Positions 10,258 to 20,637 of a stretch of 64,000 nucleotides of DNA are shown here, in pieces (position 1 is the first letter of the stretch; every line of letters starts with the position of its first letter). The stretch comes from Tholera decimalis. Taxonomy: Eukaryota; Arthropoda; Insecta; Lepidoptera; Noctuidae. The stretch spans positions 40,362,459-40,426,458 of the forward strand of contig OW964555.2 in the NCBI GenBank assembly GCA_943138885.2, written 5' to 3'. The translations under genes and the position numbers were made by a program. The notes under the pieces were generated by a model. The model was not told the origin of the DNA. It worked only from the letters and a program-made list of their open reading frames with translations, and ran no database searches.

Positions 10258-10567
10258 GCGCGGGCATGCGGACAGCGAGTAAAGGGCAACTCGCTGTCCG
10301 ACCATGGACCATGCCCGGGTCGACGGCGCGTCGTGTTCCACGCGCGCCTCAAAGAGCGTCAGCAACATGACGAGGCCCCCTCTGCAGAGGGCCGAAGCCC
10401 GCCGGGGTCGTGGGACTCATCCCGTTACCGTGGCCCCGGTATGTAAAGGGTTATTGAAGGAACACCGTGGATTTTAGTCAGTAAAAGTCTGACAGTCCCT
10501 CCCACCCTGCCCGGAGTGGGAGGACTTATTTGATAATTTTACCACGCTAAAAAAAAAAAAAAAAAAA
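10258..10567 (+). other. R1-type LINE 3' UTR and poly-A, copy 1
   Basis: The GC-rich 3' UTR has the conserved 'tagtcagtaaaagtctgacag' hairpin-like text and ends in about 19 A residues. Variants of this 3' UTR identify at least nine other fragments in the window. Confidence 0.8.
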
Positions 10568-10594
10568 GACTATAAAACAATAACAAAAAAAAAA

Positions 10595-10644
10595 AGTCTA
10601 ATATTAGGAGCTTATTACGTATAATAAGTTCCTAATATTAGACT
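10595..10644. repeat. 50-bp near-perfect palindrome
   Basis: AGTCTAATATTAGGAGCTTA and its complement meet around TACG with one mismatched pair. It may be a tiny foldback element; no coding. Confidence 0.85.
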
Positions 10645-10763
10645 GAACCTGCCGTTATACACTTGGTAAGCAAATAAACTATTTAATTTGATTTAGATGT
10701 AACTTATTATCTCTTTATAGAAGTTCACTCGACTTAGTGCCGTCTCCTAAGCTGTGGCACAAT

Positions 10764-11666
10764 TGAATGGCGCGTGGAGGCGCAGCGCCGGGGCGTATCC
10801 CCGCTGCCTCGAGAAGTCGAGGCGCGGCGGGAAGAGCTCCGGCGCGATCTCAGGGCAGTATGGAGGGAACGACTGTCGCAACCGACGGCCGGGCACGCCG
10901 CAATTGCGGCGGTAAGACCCCTCTTTGAGGAGTGGCTAGATCGGCGTCACGGCGTCCTGACCTACCGCATGACGCAGGTCCTCACCGGACACGGAAGTTT
11001 CGGGAGGTTCCTGTGTCTGATGGGAAAGGAGGAAACGCCTGGGTGTCACCACTGCGAGGGTCGCCCTGAGGACACCGTAGAGCACACGGTGCAAGACTGC
11101 CCCGCCTGGGCAGAGCACCGACGTGTCCTCACGGCGGCGATAGGCGGAGAGCTCTCGCGCCCGGCATTGGTCGAGGCCATGCTGCGGGGCGAGAGGGAGT
11201 GGGAAGCGGTCGCCTCCTTCTGCGAAGCAGTCATGCTTCCGAAGGAGGAGGCGGGCCGCGTGAGGGAGAGGATGGCGTCCTCCCTCCAGCCCAGCCGCAG
11301 TGGTAGGCGCCCACGGCGTCGGATGTCGGCCGACGATCTCCGGCCACCGTAGGCGCGGGCATGCGGACAGCGAGTAAAGGGCAACTCGCTGTCCGACCAT
11401 GGACCATGCCCGGGTCGACGGCGCGTCGTGTTCCACGCGCGCCTCAAAGAGCGTCAGCAACATGACGAGGCCCCCTCTGCAGAGGGCCGAAGCCTGCCGG
11501 GGTCGTGCGACTCATCCCGTTACCGTGGCCCCGGTATGTAAAGGGTTATTGAAGGAACACCGTGGATTTTAGTCAGTAAAAGTCTGACAGTCCCTCCCAC
11601 CCTGCCCGGAGTGGGAGGACTTATTTGATAATTTTACCAAGTTAAAAAAAAAAAAAAAAAAAAAAA
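10764..11666 (+). mobile_element. R1-clade LINE copy 2, with 15-bp TSD
   Basis: AAGCTGTGGCACAAT occurs at 10749-10763 and again after the poly-A at 11667-11681. The first base matching copy 1 is the T at 9669, the base directly after the Harbinger TSD in copy 1. Identity to copy 1 is very high, with mismatches concentrated in one 160-bp stretch. Confidence 0.9.
10765..11352 (+). pseudogene. R1-clade LINE ORF2 C-terminus, copy 2
   Basis: It has the same domain order as the copy at 9669-10257: LTYRMTQVLTGHGSFGRFL, the C-H-H-C...H...C knuckle and the Arg-rich end. It is open throughout but lacks endonuclease and RT, so it has no retrotransposition function of its own. The bounding TSD shows the truncation happened at insertion. 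Confidence 0.85.
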
Positions 11667-11681
11667 AAGCTGTGGCACAAT

Positions 11682-12263
11682 ACCAGGCCTTCCGTATTTC
11701 CACCCCAACTAACCCCTAACCCTCATATGGCCTTTTGTCGGTAAGGTTGATAACAAATAGTGGATTTTTCATCCAAACATCTAGATGGATGTGTATCTTA
11801 CGTCACTGGCGTCATTTATTTTTTATTATTACGTACATACTTACAACTATCTTTACAGGAATTCTCAATGAGGTATTGTAGGGAAACATAAAAAAATACA
11901 TTAAAAATAACAAAACATTCTGATCAATTAGAAAAATAAATTAACATATTACAATTCAATTTAATCAACATAATCAATACTACGAAAAATAATAATTTAT
12001 CTATCTAATAATAATCTACACATCTATCTATAAGTTAGTGCTTTCCAAAGCACGGTAGAATCTCGATATGTTTTCATGGTCACACATCTATAGACCAACT
12101 TCGGGAAGCATTACTTAACCTTGAAAAATAAAACCACACACACGGATGTTATTATTCCACCTTTGTTCTGTCAAACTCTAACTGACTAACATCATCCCGT
12201 GTTCCCTCGCACACTTGCGCGAGAGAGAGAACTGTGATTCTTTGTGTATAAACAGTGTATATA
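11682..12263. other. AT-rich sequence with a repeat B fragment
   Basis: Mostly unassigned. About 12055-12125 ('tctcgatatg...gcattacttaaccttga') matches the sequence flanking the MITE at 27645 and represents its empty site. Confidence 0.5.
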
Positions 12264-12500
12264 CGAAGCAGAATAAACTGACTGCTGTGCGCAAGGTCGT
12301 GGGTTCGATTCCCACCTAGGACAAATGTTTGTGTGATGAGCACGATCATTTGTTCTTTGTCTGGATCTATAATATGTATGTATTTAGAAATATATATGTA
12401 TGTTTATCAGTTGTCTAGTACCCATACCACAAGCTCTGCTTAGTTTGGGACTAGATGGCGTTGTGTGAAAAGTTGTGGAATATTATTATTATTATTCCAT
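12264..12500 (+). repeat. tRNA-derived SINE, copy 1 (5'-truncated)
   Basis: It contains the B-box-like GGTCGTGGGTTCGATTCCC followed by the body 'aggacaaatgtttgtgtgatgagcacgatcattt' and ends at an (ATT)n tract. Better-preserved relatives are at 29771-29935 (+) and 35426-35695 (-). Confidence 0.8.
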
Positions 12501-14095
12501 TTATTTAATATATATACATATAGATTACATTTTTAAATATTAATATAAAAAATAAAAACATTTAAAAATATAAAAAATAGTAGCCCACCGGTATCGGGAA
12601 CAGGGTCCAAGCTACCGGTGGTCAGGGCTCCATAGAGAGGAACCTCCTCACAATACGCGCCGTTTCCAGGAGCACTGCTTTCTGGATCAGGCCCTTGATC
12701 CAGCTGCCCAACGAGAGCCTTCTTAGATGTTGGTCGAGGCTCTTGGCTATTATACCATTGGCTGTGACGACTATCGGCACAATGATTGCTGTCTTCACAT
12801 CCCACATGTCGACAACCTCGTGCGCCAGGTCAAGATACTTATTTTTTTTATCTATCTCAGCTTTCACGAGGTTCTCGTCATGGGGGACTGCTATATCAAC
12901 AATCATTGTGCGACGCTCTAATCGGTCTATCACCACTATGTCAGGCTTATTGGCAACAATAGTCCTGTCAGTGATGATAGACCGATCCCAATACAGTGTA
13001 ATATTGCCATTTTCGAGAACTGGGTCGGGCACATACCTATAGTATGGTACTTCTGATTCTACAAGATTGTATTTAAGAGCAAGTTGCTGGTGAATAATCC
13101 TGGCTACGAGGTTGTGTCTATGCAAATAGTCTCCGTTAGCCAGACGAGAACAGCCGGAGATAATGTGACGAATGGATTCTCCCGGTTTGTGACATGCCCG
13201 ACATATGTCTACCGTACCATCCTTCACAATATACTTCCGATAGTTATTCGTCATCATAACTTCGTCCATAATCGCACAGACAAAACCTTCGGTTTCCCCG
13301 AAGAGGTCACCAAAACGTAGCCAGGCCACGGACGCTAACGTATCTACGTCAGACGCATGAAGGGCCCGGTAATAGCGTCCGTGAAGCTCCTTGCTTTGCC
13401 ATACTTCTCTGCGGTCATTAGTATCTAATACTACAGGTTTGCGCCAATTCTCGGTACCTAAGGAGAGCGGAGTGAGGCCTTTGTCCATCGCTATCACATC
13501 TCGATGTATACCCACGTCGGCTTCTAGGAAATATTCCCTAAGGCTGCATACCTCGCGGTTGTGCAGGGTCTTTGCATTTAAAAAGCCACGACCCCCGCAC
13601 TTCCGCGGGATATACAGCCTCATCACCGATGAACGTGGGTGATGCATTCGATTTGCAGTCAGCGTTGTGCGGACCCGCCTGTCCAAGGCGTCAAGTTCAG
13701 AGTCCATTTGAGTATGCCAAAAGAGTACATCAATATTGGCATGACCCAACCATTGAAGGCACGCACCTTGTTTCCGCCTGATAGAAGACTATTCAGTACT
13801 TTATTCAGGCGGCCAAAGAAGCGTTCCTTCAATGACTGTTTAACATAAGCAACTTTGATGCCTAGTGCTTCTGACATACCCAAATACTTGTAGGTTTCAG
13901 TTGAGCCGAGGGATCTTAGGTGTATGGAATCCGAGAGTTGAGTTCCCACGGATTCCATAATCTCCCCTCGCTTTACATGCATGATCGCACATTTGTCCAC
14001 CCCAAATTCCATCTTGATGGCACTACTGAAGGTTTCCGTTACCTTCAGTAGCTCCATGAGTTTTATTATTCTTTTCAATTGAAATCACGTTATAG
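12500..14095 (-). mobile_element. R4/Dong-type non-LTR retrotransposon, 5'-truncated
   Basis: The minus-strand remnant begins within the RT domain (near 14095) and ends at the (ATT/TAA)n tract near 12480-12500. It encodes a C-terminal restriction-like endonuclease. That domain plus a TAA-type end suggests the R4 clade, whose Dong members end in TAA repeats. Clade assignment is inferred. Confidence 0.7.
12622..14078 (-). pseudogene. R4-type RT C-terminus and restriction-like endonuclease, frameshifted
   Basis: The upstream frame (14078 to about 13703) has the end of the RT with KMEFGVDKCAIMHVKRG and ETYKYLGM. The downstream frame (about 13703 to 12622) has SELDALDRRVRTTL, IPRKCGGRGF, a Cys-x2-Cys...His...Cys finger (CRACHKPGESIRHIISGC), and the nuclease core KPDIVVIDR...IVDIAVPHDENL. 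These last are the PD...D motifs of the restriction-like endonuclease used for target cleavage. One indel near 13703 (K-W-T joint) separates the frames. The palm and its YADD box are missing, so it is inactive. Confidence 0.82.
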
Positions 14096-14129
14096 GCTGC
14101 CCTGTTGAGCCATACATAACATTATACTA

Positions 14130-14235
14130 AATTCCATTCTAGCTTTCTCTCTTTAATTTATTTATTTATTAAAACTTTATGCAACACAAAATGTACAAAG
14201 GCGGACTTAATGCCTGAGGCATTCTCTACCAGTCA
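14130..14235. repeat. LINE-like 3' end fragment
   Basis: 'Ttatttatttattaaaactttatgcaacac' followed by 'cggacttaatgcctgaggcattctctaccagtc' resembles a LINE 3' UTR in minus orientation. It is short and not assigned to a family. Confidence 0.35.
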
Positions 14236-14361
14236 ACTATGGCTAATAATGACATACTATATGGTTTATAATGACTTAATTAAGCAGTATTTCCTGATTA
14301 CCCGATTAGATTTGCGTGTCATACAATTAAAAGGCTGAAAAATATCTTGTATTTCCCACAG

Positions 14362-14446
14362 GATGCTGTGTCAAATGATAAGAGAGATGTCGGCAGCGCC
14401 TCCGTTCTGTGTACCCAACTACCACAAGATCTTCGAAGACACATCG
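14362..14446 (+). CDS. Candidate isolated internal exon of an unknown host gene
   Basis: An 85-bp segment is bounded by a polypyrimidine-type acceptor (ttgtatttcccacag, ending 14361) and a strong donor (gtaagc at 14447). Two of three frames are open. The frame starting at the second base reads MLCQMIREMSAAPPFCVPNY and continues to an acidic end (F-E-D-T-S), which looks like ordinary globular protein text; the other open frame is less convincing. Nothing nearby matches a transposon and no second exon was found within the window, so introns would have to be long. The protein is not recognised. It could be a chance splice-like exon; RNA evidence would decide. Confidence 0.5.
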
Positions 14447-15009
14447 GTAAGCATTTATTTATAATTTTATACACTTAAATAAAAACTTTAAACTATATAC
14501 ATATACTTATCTAAAAATAATCTAAAATATAGCGTCCAGAAATTCGGGTGCATCGCTATCCACTGGTAATGTGCCCAAAAAACTGGCTGCAGTATTGCCA
14601 CGTTGTATGGCAATACTTAACCTAAGATCGGTAAGCTCACTAAGATCTTTTGTACTTAACTGATAGTTTTAAAATTGTAAGTAAATGTTTTCCTTCTTAG
14701 GATTTCGTAGCCGAATGACAAAAAGCGGCCGTATGTTACAGTCATTTTATTCCGAAACTATTAAAACTATATCTTTTAAACTTGGTAGGTAGATGTGAAT
14801 CGCTTTACAATTTTTTATACAAAAATAAAAAATTAAGAGCAAATATTAAATAACTAAACTACAAAAAAAAAAATTTCTTCAAACCTATAATTATATTTAT
14901 GTGTTATATATTATAAATTATATTTTATAAACTATTAAAACTAAACTGAACGGTAACCATTCGTCCGCAACGCTATCGGCTGGTAACGTACCCAAGAAAC
15001 GGGTATGAT
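14447..15009. other. Degenerate repeats, including a minus-strand repeat A piece
   Basis: About 14695-14860 carries the 'gtagccgaatg...ttattccgaaactattaa...cttggtaggtagatg' end of repeat A in minus orientation. Motifs like 'ggtaatgtgcccaaaaaactggc' at 14560 and 14975 recur at 28665. No gene. Confidence 0.5.
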
Positions 15010-15415
15010 ATAACATGATATACGGAAACCTCATATCTATCCAAAAGGGCTGAAGACAACATCTGGTATGGAGTCTCTATGCATAGTTTCAGCACAAAAT
15101 AACTGACTCAAAGAATTGATACCAAATTATTGGTTTCATATATTTCTTGAATACCAATCATAACAAACGTGTCACAGCACTACGAGGGTCAATAACTTTC
15201 CACGTCACTTGCCAATAACACGATCATTCTTTTCGTTCTTCTTAATTTGAAAAATTCGGTCTCTGGTATCAGTGTATTGGAATTTGTAATAAGTTCTACA
15301 CACGTAGACTTAGGATTACAAAACCCTTGCCATATCGTTTGTTATCATCCAAAGAAGTCATGCACTTGGTATGGTATATACCCTTTAAATTACACGTTGT
15401 ACCTATATGATATAG
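15010..15415 (-). repeat. Dispersed repeat B, minus copy
   Basis: 'Aacatctggtatggagtctctatgcatag...ggtatataccctttaaattacacgttgta' is the reverse complement of 27105-27460. No coding function is supported. Confidence 0.75.
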
Positions 15416-16030
15416 CGGCAGCATAACCGCGTTGTGTGGCAATGCTAGGACAAAGTAGTAGCCAGCTGGGTCACGGGAAATGTCAGCGTATTCTAATTTT
15501 CTATACAGTTGTTATAAAATGTAAGTTGATCATATTATTCTGAAAATAACCCTATTAATTGCTGTTAACTAAACCGTAGCACGTTCTGTCTCGACGCTAA
15601 CGCCATTGGTTGAGTTTACCCGAAATAAAACTATTTAAAATGCAAATAACGTAATATACAACATGGCGACACGGTTGCCGTAGTGATTGAGCGAGTGGCT
15701 CCTGCGCTGCGTATGTATGTATGCGCTTAGTATGGCTTACAAATAGTTGTTCCGGATTTGGGTGTTTTTAAAAATGCACTCACAATACAGGAGAATATCT
15801 CGCCACAGTATCTGGTTAGAACATTTCACAACAACATGGAGACCCCTAGTTATAATAATTATTATATAATATTTGCTGAGCAGATATTTCCACGTGATTC
15901 CTAATCCGAGAAAAAAGCTTATAATTATGTTGCTCTGTAATCTCTCCTATCTTTAAAATTGATTAAGCCATTAGGGACAAGCCTGGCACAACAAAAAGAC
16001 GGAAACAAATTTTAAAAAGTTCGTGCTTTA
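15416..16030. other. Unassigned sequence upstream of the BEL/Pao element
   Basis: AT-rich, without recognised motifs apart from short echoes of the 'ggcaatgctagg' repeat. Confidence 0.4.
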
Positions 16031-16035
16031 CATAT

Positions 16036-16637
16036 TGTTTAGTCCAACGTGAAATGAAACGCACCCTTTTGGTTGGCAACATTATTCTATGCTCTTTGAC
16101 TTTTCACTTGACAGATAGATTTTGCTTCCGTTGTTGGAAAATGTCCGCCCTTGGGACTTTGATTTGATTGTAATAGAAATATCGTGTGCAATCGCGTGTT
16201 GAAACCGATAATTGGGTCGCGATTAACTATTGTTTGAATTTGTAATCCCCGTTTGATGAAAAACCTGGGATATTTTTGGACTTACCGCCGGTTGTCGCCA
16301 CCCGCGTGGCACGCGCATTTGTTGGAAATAAGTTGTGCTGTGATGCTGATCTGAACCGCGCCATCTGGAGACTGACGCCTTGTGACCGTTCAGAACACTT
16401 GACTTACATCACACTTTCATTTACTCACCTCATATTTACATACATACCACATTTGGACGTGATCAAACAGATCCTGGTTGCCGTCTACAGCTCAGGTGAG
16501 TGTTATTTGAATATATGGTTTGTAGGCCGAAGAGCCTTTTGTTTATTGTTGTTGAAAGCAACGGTAGGGCTCCACGAACCGTGGACAGTTTCGGACACCC
16601 CAGTTATCGTTGCACTGGCTTCTTGTAGTCCTGAACA
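16036..16637 (+). repeat. 5' LTR
   Basis: It starts TGTTTAGTCC and ends CCTGAACA. An open frame at 16276-16671 lies mostly inside the LTR and is not a gene. A donor-like CAG/GTGAGT occurs near 16494 and could serve splicing. Confidence 0.92.
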
Positions 16638-16660
16638 TTTTGGTAAGCAGAGCGTGGCTT
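16638..16660 (+). promoter_or_regulatory. Putative primer-binding site
   Basis: TTTTGGTAAGCAGAGCG follows the 5' LTR directly. The TGG start fits pairing with a tRNA 3' CCA. The tRNA was not identified. Confidence 0.5.
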
Positions 16661-17774
16661 TTATAATATAAAATCCACATAGTACATTGGAAGTTTTGAC
16701 TATTGTTGAAAATAACTTTAGTTTAATTACTTAACATAACTTATAACTTAATAAGTTTTGAATATATTACCATGTCATCCGGGCTATCTAATTGAAGTTG
16801 AATCAATTGAAGTTGTATTTGTAATTTGTACTGTAGCCCCCTTTGTTGAATTGACAAGTAAGATTTATTTGTGAAATTAGGAATTATTAGTTGTATTTGG
16901 TACATAATTTGGTATATTTGTTGCGATTAATAATTGAATGTCACTGATCTGAATTTAAAAGGTTATCTAAATAATAATCACACATAGTCTAACATAACAA
17001 GACTTGAATGGTGTGGATTGACTTATTGCTTGTAGTATTTGGGTGAATTTCCCAAATGACTTATTTTTTTGTCTTCGGTGAAATTAGTATTTGAAAAAAA
17101 TGGAATATTGTTGTGAATTATTTTTTTTAGTAATCAATAGGTAGTTATTGGGTTGTGGCAAAAATATAATTTGCCTAGGACTATTACATAGGTCGAAATA
17201 AATACATAAACCTCTATTTTCTTCAAATCGGTGCTGTCCCTCTACTTTTTTTTACAAACAAAACAGCTTATACACTAATAAAAATAAGTAAGTTAAGTAT
17301 ATAACTTATTCTATTTCATAGAATATTAGTTTTGTTATTAATATATAGCATATTTTAATACATAATTAACGATTATTATTACTGAGAGGCACAAACGTAT
17401 TGGTCCTGCAAAATGTTCTCATATCGCTGGACAAAAGTAATTTAAATCTAACTTTATATCGACGAGTCCGACAGCGTCCCCACCCCAATTGTATTTCCCT
17501 CGTTGGTGTGTGCTAGTGCGTAGTCAGGATGGACGTGTGTCAAATCGCTGCATATTCCCGCCAATAACATAAGTACGCCATTTAAGTTGCTCCCGGACAA
17601 TTATTTTATATTATCGGTGGTTACATTTTTCTAGTGTAATGAGTAGTTTTATTATTGTTGTTTGGTTCTAACAAAGGTAGTAAGTGGATTAGCTTCATTG
17701 TCTGTTATTGAATTTATCGTAGATATTATGCATTTTTTCTAATTTTCTAAAAAGTGTGTTATTTCTCACGTCGC

Positions 17775-18010
17775 TGTTCTCATATCGCTATAATCGGTGG
17801 TTTTTATTACCACCAATGTGATAATTTACACCGAAATGATAAGAAAAAATCAATCGGTGTCTTATATCTAATTTCGGTGTTTTGATTCATGATCAACGCA
17901 CAGATTTGTCACATCGGTGGATTGCTTTATCATATCGGTAGATCATTTTATCATCTCGGTGAGTCGTTTTATCATATCGGTAGATCCCATGTCATTTCGT
18001 TAAGTTTATA
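17775..18010 (+). repeat. Phased 21-bp motif array, block 1
   Basis: The core ATCATATCGGTGGAT recurs with CGG at 17855, 17875, 17915, 17936, 17957 and 17978 and a degenerate copy at 17998, giving a 20-21-bp period. Inverted cores (ACCACCAATGTGATAA, CACCGAAATGATAA) lie at 17808-17840. Confidence 0.8.
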
Positions 18011-18639
18011 TATAACAATGGAACATACAAACATACAGACACATACATACTTACCTACATAGACTGCCAAAATCATTACCACGATACCACTGGGTAGTAG
18101 AAGCTGTATAAATGTATCATTAGGGGAGGTCTGTATTCGGTAATGTACGTCTATAGGCTGAGATGATGATGGTTAGGTGGAGCAATTGAACGCATTGAAG
18201 GTTTCTCTAAAAAAATATTTTCTAGTTAAAAAAATAGTAAGTAGGTACATAATAATAAATAACAAAATAATAAATAGATAAAAAGAAAACATAATAAAAA
18301 AGAAAACATAGTAATTAGCGTAATTAGCTGGATCGTCCATAGTAATAAATGTGTATTGTGAAATTTTAACCTTAGAAATAAGATTTTTGATTTTTTTAAT
18401 ACTTCATTTTAATAAAGACAATGATAATAAAAATAAACCTGTTTTTTAATTCTAAGTACCTGTAGTAAATATAATGAAATAGGTACATAATTTCAAAAAA
18501 TATATTTTAATTGGATTTCTAAGAACTCAGTTCTCTTTGGATGTGATCTACTTAGATAAGACCCTAAGTTCAGGTCTTCAGTTCTAAGTCACCCTTGTAA
18601 AAATATATAGGTGGCTACTAACTATTTCCTTTTTGATTT

Positions 18640-18755
18640 TCAAAGGTGGATAGATTATCATATCGCTGGACATTTACATCATTTCAGTGGATAAACTTAT
18701 CATATCGGTGTACAGAAAAAATAATCGGTGCCGGTTTGTCATATCGGTGGAAACC
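18640..18755 (+). repeat. Phased 21-bp motif array, block 2
   Basis: Cores occur at 18664 (CGCTGG), 18685 (CAGTGG), 18706, 18726 and 18745, again about 21 bp apart. A lone inverted core (TTCACCGATATGATAA) lies near 18883, and CTCATATCGCTGGACA at 17410 matches the start of this block. Confidence 0.8.
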
Positions 18756-19209
18756 AGAATTCAAACTGAATTTTCTCATTAGTCTTAAATGATACGTTGA
18801 TGATATTAAATTTAGGGATATTTGATATCCTAAAGATTACATAAAACCTGAAAAATATACAAAAAAATATAATTGAAAAAGTTCACCGATATGATAAAAA
18901 AATGGCATTTGTTGAAATTCACCCATTTATTGGATTGTGCGTTGGTGGTTGTCCGCTCAATATTATACTTCAATTGTTGTATTTAATTGGGGTTGATCCA
19001 GCATAGTATATACATTGAATTGTTATTTATTTTGTAACTAGCCATCTGTACCAAGCTAGATTCATACTTGGAATGGGTACAGGGTCGGATTTGGACTTGA
19101 AATAATTGAATTTAAGTTGTTATTTTGGTGAAATTATTTGGTCGGCTAACAAGTCATTGTTGTTTGTTTAGTTAATTTTAGCCTGTTGTATTAATATTTG
19201 ATTGTTGCA

Positions 19210-20637
19210 ATGGCCTCATTAAGGGCAGTCAGGGAGGCTGCTGCCGGATTGACCTCACAGTTGAGATGGTTCACATCGGCAGCTGCAACGATTGAGCGTG
19301 TAGAATTGGAAGAGCTCACCCTTGCTTGGTATGGGCAAGTGATTGAGAGGATCAAGTCAGCTGATGCTGCGCTCACACGCTTCAACGAGTACATCATGGA
19401 CGTGGATTTGGGGGTGATGGATCAGACAGCCCGCGATAAGATTTTGGGTGACTATGACCAGGTTGTCCACCTGAGGGATGTCATATGTCTACGAGCGCGG
19501 GAAATTTTGAAGAGTCGGGTGCCTGATGCGGCCAAGCCGCAGACCCCCGTTGTTGCAGGCCCTGGACTATTGAGTAGGCTGCCCACCCTGGAGCTGCCAC
19601 ATTTTGACGGTCGCTTGGACCACTGGCTGGGCTTCCTAAATCTCTTTAAGAGTCTTGTCGATGCACGCTCGGACCTCGGACCTGCCCAGAAGCTGGCCTA
19701 TTTATTGTCTGTCCTGGAGGGCGAAGCCAGAGCCTTGGTGCAGCACTTGCCGGTGACGGATTCCTCTTACCCGACCGCTCTGGAGCTTCTCTCCCGACGG
19801 TATCAGAACAAGCGCTGCCTGGCTGATGTGCACATCGACCAGATTTTGGGACTACCGGCCATTGCCAGCACGTCGACGTTGCGCACTGACTTGCTGAACC
19901 CGTTGGTCTCAGCGACCAACGCTTTGAGACGCCTGGAGTTACCGGTGGAACATTGGTCCTACTTGTTGGTGCACATAGTGCTGCAGTTGCTCCCCGCTGA
20001 GCTGAGGTCACGTTTTGAGCAGAAGTATGGTGGGGATAGTGCCACCCATCTTCCCCCCTTTGACGACCTCCTCAAATTTTTGGAAGCCGTGTGTCGGTTT
20101 TCGGATAACACTCGTGGCGCCACGGGGTCACCCCCACTACCTTCTCGGCCTAGAGACCAGGGACGGACTAGGGCTCGGGGGCCTGTTGATGTTCACCCCG
20201 CCCCCCGTTTTGCTGGCGCCCGGAGTCCTCGGGCTAGGGGGCCTGTTGATGTTCGCCCCGCCCCCCGTTTTGCTGGCGCCCGGAGTCCTCGGGCTAGGGG
20301 GCCTGTTGATGATCGCCCCGCCCCCCGTTTTGCTGGCGCCCGGAGTCATCATCATTGCGACTTTTGTAAGGCCACGGGGCATGTCATGGCGCGTTGCCCG
20401 GCTTTTTTGAATTTGCACGTAAGTGCCCGCCGCCGCATTGTCAACGCACGCCGTTTGTGCTTCTCGTGCTTGGGGGCCCACTTTCATCGGGACTGCCCCG
20501 ACCCCCGCCCGTGTAGAATTTGTAAAGGGTCCCACTTGGAGATTTTGTGCGCCAACGCGAACCGCTCCAGCAGACCAGCTTCTGAGGGGGGTTCGCGCAG
20601 GGGGGGGGGGGTACCCCGGAGACGAGCACCGGGCTGA
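19210..20637 (+). CDS. gag: BEL/Pao Gag polyprotein
   Basis: This is the structural protein that packages element RNA into cytoplasmic virus-like particles. The start is taken at the ATG at 19210 (MASLRAVREAAAG). About residues 1-110 are a helical N-terminus; LPHFDGRLDHWLGFLNLFKSLVD to about residue 300 is the DUF1759-type capsid region usual in Pao. Residues about 320-380 are three near-identical 20-residue repeats (RARGPVDV.PAPRFAGARSP). Cys motifs follow: C-D-F-C-K-A-T-G-H-V-M-A-R-C, then CFSCLGAHFHRDC and CRICKGSHLEILC. The frame ends just after a run of 12 G at 20600-20611. Pao elements often read gag-pol continuously, so that homopolymer probably marks a frameshift. Confidence 0.9.
   Translation: MASLRAVREAAAGLTSQLRWFTSAAATIERVELEELTLAWYGQVIERIKSADAALTRFNEYIMDVDLGVMDQTARDKILGDYDQVVHLRDVICLRAREILKSRVPDAAKPQTPVVAGPGLLSRLPTLELPHFDGRLDHWLGFLNLFKSLVDARSDLGPAQKLAYLLSVLEGEARALVQHLPVTDSSYPTALELLSRRYQNKRCLADVHIDQILGLPAIASTSTLRTDLLNPLVSATNALRRLELPVEHWSYLLVHIVLQLLPAELRSRFEQKYGGDSATHLPPFDDLLKFLEAVCRFSDNTRGATGSPPLPSRPRDQGRTRARGPVDVHPAPRFAGARSPRARGPVDVRPAPRFAGARSPRARGPVDDRPAPRFAGARSHHHCDFCKATGHVMARCPAFLNLHVSARRRIVNARRLCFSCLGAHFHRDCPDPRPCRICKGSHLEILCANANRSSRPASEGGSRRGGGVPRRRAPG
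20169..20348 (+). repeat. 60-bp tandem repeat in gag, three copies
   Basis: Three consecutive 60-bp units starting 'cgggggcctgttgatg' differ at only a few bases and stay in frame, giving a 20-residue Arg/Pro-rich repeat just before the zinc knuckles. Confidence 0.92.

Larger units (their letters stand above)
6370..10567 (+). mobile_element. R1-clade LINE copy 1, split by a Harbinger element
   Basis: The 5'-truncated LINE starts at 6370 and encodes a segment with the motif AGLLPWDLEATALQRVF. It is interrupted at 6441-9665 and resumes at 9669 with EWRVEAQRRG, giving the C-terminal R1-type text. It ends in a poly-A tract at about 10549-10567. It is flanked by the 14-bp duplication GACTATAAAACAAT. 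The sequence is GC-rich against AT-rich surroundings. Similar copies lie at 10764-11666 and 22607-23405, and 3'-end fragments are scattered through the window. Confidence 0.85.
16661..19209 (+). other. Unusually long BEL/Pao leader
   Basis: About 2.5 kb of AT-rich, non-coding sequence lies between the primer site and gag. It contains the phased motif array described separately (17411-18900). It may include a nested, unclassified insertion, since BEL leaders are normally shorter. Confidence 0.6.

Noticed and set aside
9841..10368. Long minus-strand open frames over the R1-type copies
   Set aside because: They are antisense shadows of GC-rich coding sequence and repeat in the second copy.
12295..12320. 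tRNA gene
   Set aside because: Only B-box and partial tRNA-like structure, followed by a body shared with other copies; it is a SINE.
16276..16671. 131-residue open frame (and its twin at 22300)
   Set aside because: It lies almost entirely inside the LTRs of the BEL/Pao element and its duplicate follows the second LTR, so it is LTR sequence, not a gene.
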